Assembly: GCA_015233365.1 (NCBI GenBank)
Contig: JADFXU010000012.1
Coordinates: 1-51,595 of the forward strand
DNA from: Nitrospirota bacterium
GTDB lineage: Bacteria; Nitrospirota; Thermodesulfovibrionia; Thermodesulfovibrionales; Dissulfurispiraceae
DNA length: 51,595 bases
Reading direction: 5' to 3'
Part shown: in pieces, positions 25,801-34,266 of the stretch
How the letters are laid out: the number at the start of each line of letters is the position of its first letter
Position numbering within the stretch: the stretch's first letter is position 1
Notes under the pieces: generated by a model
Seen by the model: the letters and a program-made list of their open reading frames with translations, nothing else
Databases searched by the model: none
Told to the model about the DNA's origin: nothing
Translations under genes and position numbers: made by a program

Positions 25801-26539
25801 TGAGAATATCGAAGGCACTATTTCCAATAAATACGCCATTGATATAAAGCACGAGGAGATTCCCATAGAAGGGTTCGACGCCGCCGAGGACGAGGAACAG
25901 ATGAATCAGCTCAATGAGAAGATACGTGACCTCGGACCTGTAAACCTGGGTACTATTGAGGAATATGAAGAGCTGAAAAACCGTTATGACTTTCTGACAC
26001 GGCAGCAGCAGGATTTGACACTGTCAATCGCTGAACTGGAGGAGGCCATAAGCAGGATCAATGCATCTACAAGAAGAAAGCTTCGCGAGGCATATGATGC
26101 ACTCAGGGCACAATTTATCGAAGTGTTCAAAACACTTTTCGGAGGGGGCAGGGCGGATATTGTCCTCACAGACGAGGAAAACATCCTGGAATCCGGCCTA
26201 GAGGTCATTGCCCAGCCCCCCGGCAAGAAGCTCCAGAACCTTAACCTGCTTTCAGGAGGAGAAAAGGCCCTGACCTCACTTTCACTTCTTTTTGCCGGTT
26301 TCCTGATAAAACCGAGTCCGCTTTGTATTCTTGACGAGGTGGATGCCCCTCTCGATGAGTCGAACACCGTGCGGTTTGCTCAGATGATCAAGGGGCTTTC
26401 GAAGGACACGCAATTCATTGTCATTACCCATAATCGTGCAACTATGGAAGTTGCTGACTACCTGTACGGCATAACCATGGAGGAGCCGGGGGTATCAAAA
26501 GCGATATCGCTGCAATTTACCGAAATCGAAAAAACTTGA
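22874..26539 (+). CDS. smc: Chromosome segregation ATPase SMC
   Basis: The 1221-residue protein is full length for bacterial SMC. Walker A is GPNGCGKSN near residues 33-41, and the ABC signature LSGGEKALTSL and Walker B CILDEVDAPLDESN lie near the C-terminus. Two long coiled coils (about 170-500 and 680-1010) flank a hinge around residues 520-680. SMC dimers compact and hold chromosomal DNA with ScpAB. The final TGA straddles the start of the fold-back element at 26538, which may have replaced the original C-terminus or 3' flank. Confidence 0.97.
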   Translation: MRVKQVELVGFKSFSDKTVLRLHDGVTCIVGPNGCGKSNVVDAFKWVLGEQSVKSLRGEKMEEVIFQGSATIKQKGMAEVTLQISLSQRPQKSDDFSGTPAGKQGPDNNGHTADSAGDRDGASVSRRLYRSGESEYLINKSQCRLRDVRDIFLDTGLDVKSYSILDQGRVAELINAKPQDRRFLIEEVAGVMKYKVRKTEALSKLESSKQNLQRINDIVHEVKRQINSLDRQVKKAERYKRLNGDLKCIELRFAKREYLRLRGILRELSAEIEKLREADTFKRSTLSTLENQIEAKRLELADKERALAELENSLYGKEKEISESEKQVAILKSAIENRRADIERLSAQQRDFDHKKEDLANKSSGFDISASALSAEMSVLADELGQKRELLLSIESSLGDKESLIEEKRKELFRISEIVSQKRNDLHKLQASSETLQYRESTSSKDIETVRIGIAAAEESIRTTGENIAVLKDRLASMHSEKEILKAETEKLKSEIETRKSLLASEREALASNMARLGSLKELAFDKSLMDVLLEAVPAARHSAYAGEEPSGLSSDCLVLSDLISTEKEYERAIEAALSEKINSILLKSVEDVLAAVAVIKERNLGRTALLYTGFSESPQASDGVGHQAQNIEIVTGDAIIGKASDFVKVEKNEMQGLAGMILENTLIVKDLQAAIALRNQKTSNFALVTLEGEVIDRDGVILAGQGKDILKRKREIKELHATTLEQQSLINVYENDLSVAAGALSDKEKSLTTIEGALVDMEKELSVADHSLRGLHDENERQQRKLAFLNSEIAAITGEKESLTALIASKSDEIGLSEKERDIINESITELQDSIGSVRTEYETARSEVTELQLDITSHREKMESLQREKTSIAGALRELEKTREAAFREAGEAEKRLLESSSEVERYEEVIKGLVIEADAMSREKTLQREAIDIENQTLVAESNSLKNIRIEIDALSQQLSEANAAAIEHRLRAENIEGTISNKYAIDIKHEEIPIEGFDAAEDEEQMNQLNEKIRDLGPVNLGTIEEYEELKNRYDFLTRQQQDLTLSIAELEEAISRINASTRRKLREAYDALRAQFIEVFKTLFGGGRADIVLTDEENILESGLEVIAQPPGKKLQNLNLLSGGEKALTSLSLLFAGFLIKPSPLCILDEVDAPLDESNTVRFAQMIKGLSKDTQFIVITHNRATMEVADYLYGITMEEPGVSKAISLQFTEIEKT

Positions 26540-26662
26540 CGGTCTCGTAAAAAGTCCATATGCTGCGTTGCGCTGCGTCCCTCGTCACTGCGGAGTACAA
26601 ACGAGTACGCCTCATTCCTCAGTATTTGCGCGCCTTGCCTATGAACTTTTTACGAAACCGTC
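26538..26662. mobile_element. MITE-like fold-back element, copy A
   Basis: The element is about 125 bp, with imperfect terminal inverted repeats: GACGGTCTCGTAAAAAGTCC at the left and the complement of GACGGTTTCGTAAAAAGTTC at the right. The interior folds back on itself around GTAC-rich centre sequences. A second copy lies at 51327-51450. There is no coding capacity; it is probably non-autonomous. Its first two bases complete the smc stop codon. Confidence 0.82.
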
Positions 26663-26709
26663 TGTATGAAATTTACAGAATAGTAATTTTATTAGTATAA
26701 TTTTCTTAT

Positions 26710-28065
26710 ATGAAAGATTCCTCTCTTGTTGCCGGTGTGGAAATCTCCACAGAAAAAGAAGACCTTATATGCTACAGCTATGATGCATCGGGTGCTGCGG
26801 CAATGCTTCCTTTTGCTGTGGCATGGCCCAGAAATACTGATCAGGTCATTAACATAGTAAAATTCGCCGATGCAAATAACCATTCCATAATAGCCCGCGG
26901 CGCAGGTACCGGCATGGCAGGGGCATCAGTTCCGGCCTCAAACGGCATTGTCATAAGCTTTGAAAAGATGCGAAAAATGCTGGATGTCGATACGAAAAAC
27001 ATGACGGTAACCGTCGAGCCCGGCATCATAAACGGAAAACTGCAGAAGGAACTCGAGTATTTGGGCTACTTTTACCCGCCTGACCCTGCCAGCCTCAATA
27101 ACTGTACTATCGGAGGCAATGTGGCTACCAATGCAGGCGGGCCGAGGGCGCTTAAATACGGTGTTACGCGAGATTATGTTATGGGCATGGAAGCGGTCAT
27201 GTCTGACGGCAGCTTAATAGCCGCAGGAGGCAAAACTCATAAAAGAGTGGTCGGCTATGATCTCAGGAATTTGCTGATAGGCTCTGAAGGCACGCTTGCG
27301 TTGGCGACAAAAATACGTCTCAGGATGCTCCCGCTTCCCGAGGACATAATGACGCTTCTCGTGCTCTTTGGCAAGCTTGAGTCTTCAGGCACGGCTGTTT
27401 CAAAGATCATCGCCGCTAAAATCATTCCCCGGACCATGGAACTTCTTGATAAATCCGCTATCGAGGCGATCGAAAACTATAAGCCTGTCGGCCTGCCTAC
27501 GGATGTCGATGCATTGCTTCTTATAGAACTCGACGGCTATCCGACGACCATAGAGAAAGAGGCCGGCCGCGTTGTCGACATATGCCGCGCACTTGGGGGT
27601 GAAGTCATCGTTGCAGAAGACTCAATGGCAGGGGAAAGACTCTGGGATGCAAGGAGATCGATGTCGGCTGCACTCTACCATATCAAGCCTGCAAAGATTA
27701 ACGAAGACATCGTGGTGCCCATAGATAAAGTTTCTCTTATGTTAAGCGAGTTAAGAAGAATGTCCGAAAGCAGCGGAATAAAAATAGTAAGCTTCGGCCA
27801 TGCCGGAGACGGCAATCTGCACGTTAATATCATGGTTGACAAGAACAATAAAGAAGAATATGCAAAAGGCGTTGAGCTTGTACCGAAAATATTCGAAGTT
27901 ACCCTCAGGCTGGGAGGCTCTTTGTCCGGTGAGCACGGCATCGGCCTTACAAAAGCGTCTTATTTTAGCATGGAAGTAAAGAGACGTGAATTAGAACTCA
28001 TGAAAGGAATAAAAGGCGTATTTGACCCGAAGGGGCTTATGAATCCGGGGAAGATATTCGGGTAA
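26710..28065 (+). CDS. GlcD-type FAD-linked oxidase (glycolate/lactate family)
   Basis: The 451-residue protein has the PCMH FAD-binding domain (IIARGAGTGMAGASVP, DPASLNNCTIGGNVATNAGGPRALKYG, GTLALATKIRLRML) and a C-terminal half with FGHAGDGNLHVNIM and SGEHGIGLTK. These are GlcD/D-lactate dehydrogenase signatures. It oxidises a 2-hydroxyacid, but glycolate and D-lactate cannot be told apart. No CCG-type partner (glcF) is adjacent. It converges on hemB with a gap of two bases. Confidence 0.88.
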   Translation: MKDSSLVAGVEISTEKEDLICYSYDASGAAAMLPFAVAWPRNTDQVINIVKFADANNHSIIARGAGTGMAGASVPASNGIVISFEKMRKMLDVDTKNMTVTVEPGIINGKLQKELEYLGYFYPPDPASLNNCTIGGNVATNAGGPRALKYGVTRDYVMGMEAVMSDGSLIAAGGKTHKRVVGYDLRNLLIGSEGTLALATKIRLRMLPLPEDIMTLLVLFGKLESSGTAVSKIIAAKIIPRTMELLDKSAIEAIENYKPVGLPTDVDALLLIELDGYPTTIEKEAGRVVDICRALGGEVIVAEDSMAGERLWDARRSMSAALYHIKPAKINEDIVVPIDKVSLMLSELRRMSESSGIKIVSFGHAGDGNLHVNIMVDKNNKEEYAKGVELVPKIFEVTLRLGGSLSGEHGIGLTKASYFSMEVKRRELELMKGIKGVFDPKGLMNPGKIFG

Positions 28066-28067
28066 AG

Positions 28068-29039
28068 TTACCCGTTAAGGATTTTTGCGGCTTCTTTTGC
28101 AAAATAAGTGATTATCAGGTCCGCGCCCGCCCGCTTTATAGACAGGAGCATTTCCATCATCGTCCTTTGTTCGTCCAGCCAGCCCAGGCGGCCCGCGGCT
28201 TTGACCATTGAGTATTCACCGCTGACGTTATATGCGGCAACAGGCAGGACGAATGTGGACCTCACTAATGCAATTATATCAAGATATGCCAGGGCAGGTT
28301 TAACAATAATGATGTCGGCGCCTTCCTCTATATCGAGCGCGACTTCTTTGATGGCTTCACGTTTGTTTGCAGGGTCCATCTGATAGGTGCGCCTGTCTCC
28401 GAACCTGGGTGTCGATTCTGCCGCATCTCTGAATGGCCCATAAAAAGCGGACGCATATTTAGCGGCATACGACATTATGGGAATGGTATTGTATCCTTCC
28501 CGGTCGAGCGCGTTCCTGATGACGGCGACCCTTCCATCCATCATGTCGGAAGGCGCAACCATATCGGCGCCGGCTTTTGCGTGGGACACAGCTTCGAGGG
28601 CAAGCAGGCCAAGGGTCTTATCGTTATTGACGTCGCCTTTTTCTATGACACCGCAGTGCCCGTGGTTCGTGTATTCGCACAGGCATACGTCGGTTATCAC
28701 ATACAATTCGGGCACGGCATCCTTTACAGCTTTAACAGCGTCCTGGACCACACCTTTCTCGTCATAACCGGACGTGCCTAGTTCGTCTTTGGTTTCAGGA
28801 ATACCGAAAAGCAATATCGCCGGAATGCCGAGAGAATGCACCTCTTTTGCATGGCTGATCAGGACATCAGCAGATTCCTGGTAGCAGCCTGGCATCGATG
28901 GAATCTCTTTTTTGACACCCTTGCCGTAAGTGACAAATAATGGATAAATAAAACAATCAGGAGAAAGCGAGGTTTCCCTCACCATCCTCCTGATCGTTTC
29001 GCTTTTCCGCAGCCGTCTGAATCGATGTACAGGAAACAT
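28068..29039 (-). CDS. hemB: Porphobilinogen synthase (5-aminolevulinate dehydratase)
   Basis: The 323-residue protein matches HemB. It shows the zinc-site cysteines ([11 protein letters not shown]), [50 protein letters not shown] and the active lysine region VKPALAYLD. It joins two 5-aminolevulinate molecules to porphobilinogen for haem and sirohaem, needed by the Dsr proteins. Length is standard. The stop abuts the glcD-like stop, with no terminator between them. Confidence 0.96.
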   Translation of the reverse strand: MFPVHRFRRLRKSETIRRMVRETSLSPDCFIYPLFVTYGKGVKKEIPSMPGCYQESADVLISHAKEVHSLGIPAILLFGIPETKDELGTSGYDEKGVVQDAVKAVKDAVPELYVITDVCLCEYTNHGHCGVIEKGDVNNDKTLGLLALEAVSHAKAGADMVAPSDMMDGRVAVIRNALDREGYNTIPIMSYAAKYASAFYGPFRDAAESTPRFGDRRTYQMDPANKREAIKEVALDIEEGADIIIVKPALAYLDIIALVRSTFVLPVAAYNVSGEYSMVKAAGRLGWLDEQRTMMEMLLSIKRAGADLIITYFAKEAAKILNG

Positions 29040-29058
29040 ATTTAAAAGAATGGCTGCA

Positions 29059-29140
29059 GGTTATAGGCTATGGGCAATGGGAAAAGAAGTGATTCCTTCT
29101 GTTTCCTTGGCCTCTCGCCTATAGCCTTTTGCCTATTGCC
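29059..29140. repeat. Imperfect hairpin of TATAGGC-type units
   Basis: TTATAGGCTATGGGCAATGGG at the left and GCCTATAGCCTTTTGCCTATTGCC at the right hold TATAGGC and complement copies, with a central GGAAAAGAAG against CCTTCTGTTTCC. The region folds into a long imperfect hairpin between hemB and the HesB-like gene. Seven T bases follow at 29141 on the plus strand. Confidence 0.5.
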
Positions 29141-29145
29141 TTTTT

Positions 29146-29481
29146 TTAGTGTCCGCAACTGCTGCATCCGGACTGGCCGCCGGACCCGCATGAGGGGGCA
29201 GTGCCTCCTGTAAGTGTAAACCCTTCATGCTCTCCGTCATTAAGATAGTCGAGCTGCATGCCTGAGAGGGTAATAATCGTCTTTTTATCCACAAAGACTC
29301 TCAACCCGTCTTTCTCGATTACCTCATCGTCAACAAGCGCTCTTTCGTCTAAATCAAGACCATAAGACGGGCCGCAGCATCCACCGCCGGCACTGTAAAT
29401 GCGAATTCCCCAGCTATCTTTGCCCTCTGCAGCCAATATGGCCTTTGCTTTCTCAGCAGCTTTTTCCGTAATAGTAACCAC
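29146..29481 (-). CDS. HesB/IscA-like Fe-S protein, cysteine-rich variant
   Basis: The 111-residue protein has the HesB/IscA core (VTITEKAAEKAKAIL, WGIRIYSAGGGCCGPSYGLDLDE, GLRVFVDKKTIITLSGMQLDY). The two-cysteine GCCGP loop and a C-terminal CGSGGQSGCSSCGH tail give more cysteines than ordinary A-type scaffolds. It probably binds or carries an Fe-S cluster, but could be a related persulfide-binding protein. The GTG at 29481 is preferred because GGAGG lies six bases before it; upstream frame to 29532 is not needed. Confidence 0.75.
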   Translation of the reverse strand: MVTITEKAAEKAKAILAAEGKDSWGIRIYSAGGGCCGPSYGLDLDERALVDDEVIEKDGLRVFVDKKTIITLSGMQLDYLNDGEHEGFTLTGGTAPSCGSGGQSGCSSCGH

Positions 29482-29531
29482 ACCGTACCTCCAAGTATTT
29501 GTTACCTTAAGCATAATGTAAAAAAGCGCCA

Positions 29532-29560
29532 AGCGTCAAGCACAGCTTGACGCTCTTTTT
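29532..29560. terminator. Hairpin with T tract upstream of lptF
   Basis: AGCGTCAAGC (29532-29541) and GCTTGACGCT (29545-29554) form a perfect 10-bp stem with a three-base loop, followed by CTTTTT on the plus strand. It sits between the divergent HesB-like and lptF starts. It could stop transcripts entering lptF or act as an attenuator. Confidence 0.6.
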
Positions 29561-29583
29561 GAATATAGGATATTTTAAAAGGC

Positions 29584-30645
29584 ATGCTATTAATTCATCG
29601 ATCTATACTGAAAGAACTTCTTTCATCTTTCTTCCTGTCAATCCTTTTCCTGAATTTCACACTTATGATGGAAAAGTTGCTGCGTTTGAGCAGGCTCCTT
29701 GCCGGTGTCGGGGCATCGGCTTCCGACATGGCAAAAATTGTTTTTTACCTCCAGCCTCAGATTCTTATACTTACAATCCCGATGGCCATGCTTCTGTGCG
29801 TCCTTCTGGTTTACGGAAGGATGGGCACAGATAACGAACTCACCATACTGAAGAGCAGCGGGATGCCGTTTAAATCCATAGCACTTCCAGTCGTCTATTT
29901 GGGTGTGGCATGCTTTATTGTGGGCAGTTGCATGAGCTTTTATCTGAGTCCGAAAGGCAGCAAATATCTTAGACTGGGGTTGCAGGACATATTGACAAAG
30001 CGGGCGCCAATGACCCTTGAAGAGGGCATATTCAACACGGCTTTCAAAAATATCATGATACTGATCAAAGAGAAACCGGCCCCGACAAAACTCTCAGGTG
30101 TTTTTATTGTTGATGAACGGAAAAAGGATGAACAAAAAATAATTGTGGCTAAGAGCGGCGAAATAATACCTGAAAACGACACATTAGCCTTCTCTCTCTC
30201 CAGCGGCCACATTTATCTGGCCCATAAAGGACTCATTACAGAAATCCAGTTCGGTAAATATCATTTCATGCTTACGCCGTCAATCGAGCCTGGGGAACGC
30301 AAAAACAGCGAAATGACGCCGCAAGAACTATTAAGGGAGGCCGGAAGGGACAAGGGCAAAAGAGTTTCCTGTCTTCTTGAATTCTACAGACGTATTTCCA
30401 TGCCCGCCATATGCTTTATATTGATCCTCCTGGGCCCGTCGCTGTCTCTTATGGCAGGAAAGTCCGGTAAGCTGGGGGGGCTGACAGTGGGGTTGTCGGT
30501 ATTTGCTTTTTATTACACCTTGCTTATTTATGGCGAGAACCTTGCCCGCTCAGGCAAATTGCCGCTTATCGCCGGCGCATGGCTCTCGTTTACAATTTTA
30601 TCCGCTTTCTCGATGCTGGTGTTCGAAAAGGTGAACAGAAGATGA
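29584..30645 (+). CDS. lptF: LPS export permease LptF
   Basis: The 353-residue protein has the YjgP/YjgQ family pattern: HRSILKELLSSFFLSILFLNF at the start, a cluster of membrane helices, a periplasmic beta domain (about 130-260), and more helices near the end. LptF and LptG form the inner-membrane LptB2FG transporter that extracts lipopolysaccharide. It is followed by lptG after 22 bases, the standard pair. The ribosome site is weak. Confidence 0.85.
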   Translation: MLLIHRSILKELLSSFFLSILFLNFTLMMEKLLRLSRLLAGVGASASDMAKIVFYLQPQILILTIPMAMLLCVLLVYGRMGTDNELTILKSSGMPFKSIALPVVYLGVACFIVGSCMSFYLSPKGSKYLRLGLQDILTKRAPMTLEEGIFNTAFKNIMILIKEKPAPTKLSGVFIVDERKKDEQKIIVAKSGEIIPENDTLAFSLSSGHIYLAHKGLITEIQFGKYHFMLTPSIEPGERKNSEMTPQELLREAGRDKGKRVSCLLEFYRRISMPAICFILILLGPSLSLMAGKSGKLGGLTVGLSVFAFYYTLLIYGENLARSGKLPLIAGAWLSFTILSAFSMLVFEKVNRR

Positions 30646-30667
30646 AAAAGGCCGTCACGGGTTCGAT

Positions 30668-31774
30668 ATGCTAATTGTACAAAAAATGTATATCAAGGAA
30701 TTCCTGAAGGCGCTTGCTGTGGTGGGGCTCGGCATATCGCTGGTTTTCAGCATCATCGGGCTCATCGACAAGATTGACGAGTTCATGCCTCACAAGCCCG
30801 CGCTGAGATTGCTCCTTGAGTATACTGTACTGACGATTCCAAAATATTTTCATTACCTCATGGCAATGTCAACCCTGCTTACAAGCCTGCTCATATTTTC
30901 CATGGCTATAAACAGGAAAGAAATCGTCATCATAAAGGCCGCCTCAGGCAGAATGAAGCGCATCTTGCTGCCTTTTCTGGGTATAGGACTGGCTCTCACG
31001 CTGCTCGGCTTTGGACTCGAGGAAATAGTGATTCCGGCGACATCAAAACGAATCAGATCGATAAGGAACCAGATAACGGAGAAAAAGAAAGAAGTGACTT
31101 ACAAGGACGGCACACTCTACATGAGGGGGAAAGACGGCTCCATAGTGCGTATATCATTTTTTCTGCCGGACCAGAATATCTCAAAAGATGTCAGTATTTT
31201 CAGTTTTGACGGGGGAGCGCTGAAAGAGCGCATTGACGCTGCTACCGCAGAGTGGGCGGGCTCGGCATGGAAGCTGAAAAACGTTACAGTGTACGATATG
31301 TCCAATGGCAAGGTAATAAACCGGTCCGAAATGCCCTACCCCAACATCGAATCGCCGAAGATATTCAAAGAGGACCTGTGGGCACCGGAAGAAATGAACA
31401 TTATCGAGCTGATTAATTACCAGCACAGGCTTGCAGAGGCCGGATTCAAGAATATCAAGCTGATCGTTGATATAAGCTCGCGGCTTTCATATCCGCTTAT
31501 CAACTTTTTCATGCTGCTTCTGGGGATATCGCTCGCTGTCGGCGGTGAACACAAGGCGTTGCAGAAAATCCTTCATCGAAAAGCCGCTTCTTCTCACAGC
31601 GGCGCTATCGCGGCAGGATTGGGCCTTCTGATAAGCCTTATTTACTGGCTGGGATACTCCGTCTTTTTATCCCTGGGCTACACCGGCGCAATCCACCCGG
31701 CTGTTGCCCCGTGGGTAATGCCGCTCGCGTTTGCAGGTATTTCAGTTTATCTCTACAGTCAGATACCGGAATAG
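30668..31774 (+). CDS. lptG: LPS export permease LptG
   Basis: The 368-residue protein begins MLIVQKMYIKEFLKALAVVGLG and has the paired YjgP/YjgQ helices (PKYFHYLMAMSTLLTSLLIFSMAI) flanking a periplasmic beta domain. It is the partner of the preceding LptF. The two proteins share a plan but differ in sequence. Presence of both marks an outer-membrane organism. No strong ribosome site is seen, so coupling with lptF is likely. Confidence 0.85.
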   Translation: MLIVQKMYIKEFLKALAVVGLGISLVFSIIGLIDKIDEFMPHKPALRLLLEYTVLTIPKYFHYLMAMSTLLTSLLIFSMAINRKEIVIIKAASGRMKRILLPFLGIGLALTLLGFGLEEIVIPATSKRIRSIRNQITEKKKEVTYKDGTLYMRGKDGSIVRISFFLPDQNISKDVSIFSFDGGALKERIDAATAEWAGSAWKLKNVTVYDMSNGKVINRSEMPYPNIESPKIFKEDLWAPEEMNIIELINYQHRLAEAGFKNIKLIVDISSRLSYPLINFFMLLLGISLAVGGEHKALQKILHRKAASSHSGAIAAGLGLLISLIYWLGYSVFLSLGYTGAIHPAVAPWVMPLAFAGISVYLYSQIPE

Positions 31775-31826
31775 GAACAGCAGCAACTACGCGTCCGAAT
31801 GCGCCAATTGACCCGTGAAGTTGAGT

Positions 31827-32627
31827 CTATGGGCGGGTGAAGTACCTGATGCTGAACTTCGGGAGGTTGAGGGGATTGCCAAAGCCCGCTTTTTTCAGCA
31901 GTCGGCCCACGGGCTCGTAATGCTCCGCGTCGCACTCCATAACGATCCGGTCTATGCGGGAGAGATTGCGCTTGATCCCGTTCAGGGCTTTAAGCTCGTA
32001 GCCCTCCACATCGAGCTTGAGTATATCGATATGGTCGATGCACTCGGCCTCGATAAATGAATCGAGTGTTGTGAGCCTCACCTCCGCGGCGCCCTCGACG
32101 CGCTCAGCGCGGACCGTGCCGAGCACTGTGGAGGCCGGGGCATCCATGTACCCGGAGGTCTCAGTGTCGGACACCCCGTAATTGAACGCACGGGCATTGG
32201 TCAGGCGGTTGAGGCGGATGTTTTCTGTAAGCCGACGATAAACTTCGGGGTTGGGCTCGAGGGCATAAACGCGGGCCTCGGGATTAAGCGACCCGATCCG
32301 TATTGTGTACATTCCCACATTGGCCCCCACGTCGAGCACCGTGCCCCGGGGGTTATTCAGATGCCCGAAACCCGGCAGGCGCTCGTACACGAGATCAAGA
32401 AAGACCTGTGGGAACATCCCGATCTCACCCGTGAACTCCCTGAAACGGAAGACATGACCCTTGAGGGTCACGGTCATCTCTCTGGGGCTCGGGCCGAGGC
32501 CGAGCCCGTAGGCCGCCATATGACGGATCGAGGTCACCAGAAACGCGGGCTTGTCCGCAAGCCGCGCGTACCTGAGTCCGGCAACGAGCGTCAGGAGTTT
32601 GTCACGTGTGCCGAGGCTGATGGACAT
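31827..32627 (-). CDS. FkbM family SAM-dependent methyltransferase
   Basis: The 266-residue protein has the SAM motif LDVGANVGMYTIRIG, VYALEPNPEVYRRLTENI, ILKLDVEGYELKAL and a C-terminal IVMECDAEHYEPV, all typical of FkbM methyltransferases that act on sugars or polyketides. The substrate is unknown. I place the start at ATG 32627, which has AGGA upstream, and reject the much longer frame to 32975 because its extra part overlaps the sodC reading frame and looks non-coding. Confidence 0.82.
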   Translation of the reverse strand: MSISLGTRDKLLTLVAGLRYARLADKPAFLVTSIRHMAAYGLGLGPSPREMTVTLKGHVFRFREFTGEIGMFPQVFLDLVYERLPGFGHLNNPRGTVLDVGANVGMYTIRIGSLNPEARVYALEPNPEVYRRLTENIRLNRLTNARAFNYGVSDTETSGYMDAPASTVLGTVRAERVEGAAEVRLTTLDSFIEAECIDHIDILKLDVEGYELKALNGIKRNLSRIDRIVMECDAEHYEPVGRLLKKAGFGNPLNLPKFSIRYFTRP

Positions 32628-32832
32628 CGTTGTCCTAAGTTTACATATAGCAGAGCTAATTGTAAACCAGACGGTTACTGTTATCTGATCACCTCTTCTT
32701 AATATCCGGGCGAAAAGAACGGGGCCACTCATTTCATTGACAAATGGAGCATGCAGTGATAGATTTGACTCATGCAGGGGACCTATGCCCGGCATTATAA
32801 ACGCAAGTATGTTCATTGAGGAGGAGAACGCT

Positions 32833-33354
32833 ATGTTGAAAGCCTTACTTGTCTTAGCATGCCTTCTGTTGCTTACAGGTTTTGTTTTTGCCGGGGATGT
32901 GGTTGTCAAGGTCAACCTGGTGAACGAACAGGGAATTGGGAAGGAAATCGGCACTATCACGGCGTCCGATAGCAAGTATGGACTTATACTGACACCTCAG
33001 TTGAGCGGCCTGACCCCCGGTCCGCACGGATTCCATGTGCACGAAAAGCCGGATTGCTCTCATGTCATGAAGGACGGGAAGGCAGTGCCGGCACTCGCAG
33101 CGGGCGGGCATTACGACCCTGCAAAGACGGGCAAGCACGAAGGGCCCTATGGTGAAGGCCATCTCGGTGACCTGCCCCCCCTCTATGTCACTGCTGATGG
33201 AAAGGCGACCATTCCAGTCCTTGCCCCGCGGCTAAAGCTGGCCGACATCAAGGGGAGGTCCCTCATGATCCATGCCGGAGGCGATAATTACTCCGACGCT
33301 CCTGCCCCGCTTGGCGGCGGCGGTGCCCGGGTAGCCTGTGGAGCGGTGAAGTAA
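32833..33354 (+). CDS. sodC: Secreted Cu,Zn superoxide dismutase
   Basis: The 173-residue protein has a signal peptide ([20 protein letters not shown]), then [10 protein letters not shown] (copper-site histidines) and GGHYDP and GEGHLGDLP (zinc-site ligands). The C-terminal [12 protein letters not shown] carries the active-site arginine. It dismutates superoxide in the periplasm. GAGGAG at 32820-32825 sets the start at ATG 32833. It is a single gene divergent from the FkbM gene; a hairpin-like stretch at 33371-33401 after it lacks a T tract. Confidence 0.92.
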   Translation: MLKALLVLACLLLLTGFVFAGDVVVKVNLVNEQGIGKEIGTITASDSKYGLILTPQLSGLTPGPHGFHVHEKPDCSHVMKDGKAVPALAAGGHYDPAKTGKHEGPYGEGHLGDLPPLYVTADGKATIPVLAPRLKLADIKGRSLMIHAGGDNYSDAPAPLGGGGARVACGAVK

Positions 33355-33451
33355 AAACGATTTATTCAACGGACTCCCTCTCCTGATCGGGAGGGAGGTC
33401 CTCACCTCACCTCAACTCATCCCTAACGAGGGAGCACCAACATATGCCCTT

Positions 33452-33724
33452 TTATTTATGAGACTCCACCAAACGCCCTGATATATATTTATGTAACACG
33501 CTTGATACCAGGCTCTGATAGGGCATTCCTTCCTCTAACGCCTTTGCTTTTAGGGATTCAAGGTCTCTTTTTGCAATACGGATATTCATCCTCTGATCTT
33601 TCAGCATAGTCGTCTTAGCAGCAGCCCGCAGCTTCTTTTTAAGCGCCGCACTGCTTTTCATGGGTTTCCATTCATCTTTTTCTATTTCTTCAGCAAGTTT
33701 CTTTTCCTCTTTATCTCTTGCCAT
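33452..33724 (-). CDS. Ribbon-helix-helix antitoxin (CopG/BrnA-like)
   Basis: The 90-residue protein has a charged N-terminal half rich in Lys/Glu and a C-terminal ribbon-helix-helix: MNIRIAKRDLESLKAKALEEGMPYQSLVSSVLHKYI. This is the CopG-like DNA-binding fold seen in BrnA-type antitoxins. It lies downstream of a BrnT-like toxin after a four-base gap, toxin first, as in brnTA. DNA binding and self-repression are inferred from family behaviour. Confidence 0.75.
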   Translation of the reverse strand: MARDKEEKKLAEEIEKDEWKPMKSSAALKKKLRAAAKTTMLKDQRMNIRIAKRDLESLKAKALEEGMPYQSLVSSVLHKYISGRLVESHK

Positions 33725-33728
33725 AAAA

Positions 33729-34007
33729 TTACCTCCCTTTGTCTCCCAGGTAGCGTTCGGTATACTTCCTGCCGGGATAAATTGTTTTCAGGAAAAACTC
33801 GTCTTCTTTTATTACCGTCGGAACAGCATACACATACTCATTTATTGTCACCAAAATCAATACTTGATTCGGATATTTTTCTGTATTGGGATGATCCAGA
33901 ATATCGACTAATTTATCTGAATCAATAGCAACAAGAACTTGCTCAAATGAGACATTCCTGTCCTTTTTTAACTGCTCGTTCTTTTTGTTATCCCAGTTGA
34001 ATATCAT
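33729..34007 (-). CDS. BrnT-like toxin
   Basis: The 92-residue protein begins IFNWDNKKNEQLKKDRNVSFEQVLVAID, the WDxxKN and SFE pattern of BrnT toxins, and ends FFLKTIYPGRKYTERYL, comparable to the IxISARxAxxxER end. BrnT is a RelE-fold ribonuclease. The match is partial, so a DUF4258-like relative is possible. It is the first gene of a two-gene unit with the antitoxin at 33452. Confidence 0.65.
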   Translation of the reverse strand: MIFNWDNKKNEQLKKDRNVSFEQVLVAIDSDKLVDILDHPNTEKYPNQVLILVTINEYVYAVPTVIKEDEFFLKTIYPGRKYTERYLGDKGR

Positions 34008-34026
34008 AAAATTATGGTATATTAAT

Positions 34027-34221
34027 GTGTGCCTATTGTCAATACATCGAAGGGACCCGAAGGTCGACCTTGCTCGAATAGAGGCGGGCCGTATCCCTGA
34101 TGAACTACGGAAAGACGAGGCGGTTGTGGCGAGTCTGCCGATCCTGTTCAGGACCCTGCGGGGCCAGAAGATTTCGGAAAAGAAACTTGAAAAACTGGTG
34201 GAGTTGATACGAAAGTCGTAA
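34027..34221 (+). pseudogene. Short unidentified coding fragment
   Basis: A 64-residue frame reads RRDPKVDLARIEAGRIPDEL and continues with a charged, codon-biased sequence to IRKS. It looks like the C-terminal end of a longer protein with no clear start; the GTG at 34027 has no ribosome site. I do not recognise the family. It could be a remnant left when the accessory island was inserted. Confidence 0.4.
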
Positions 34222-34266
34222 CCCTATGCCTGATATCCCTGTATACAGTTACCCAAAAATAATGCT

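Noticed and set aside
32628..32975. N-terminal extension of the FkbM gene
   Set aside because: It overlaps the sodC start and its ribosome site; the ATG at 32627 has its own ribosome site.
33371..33401. Hairpin after sodC
   Set aside because: The stem has a bulge, a wide loop and no T tract, so a terminator call is not supported.
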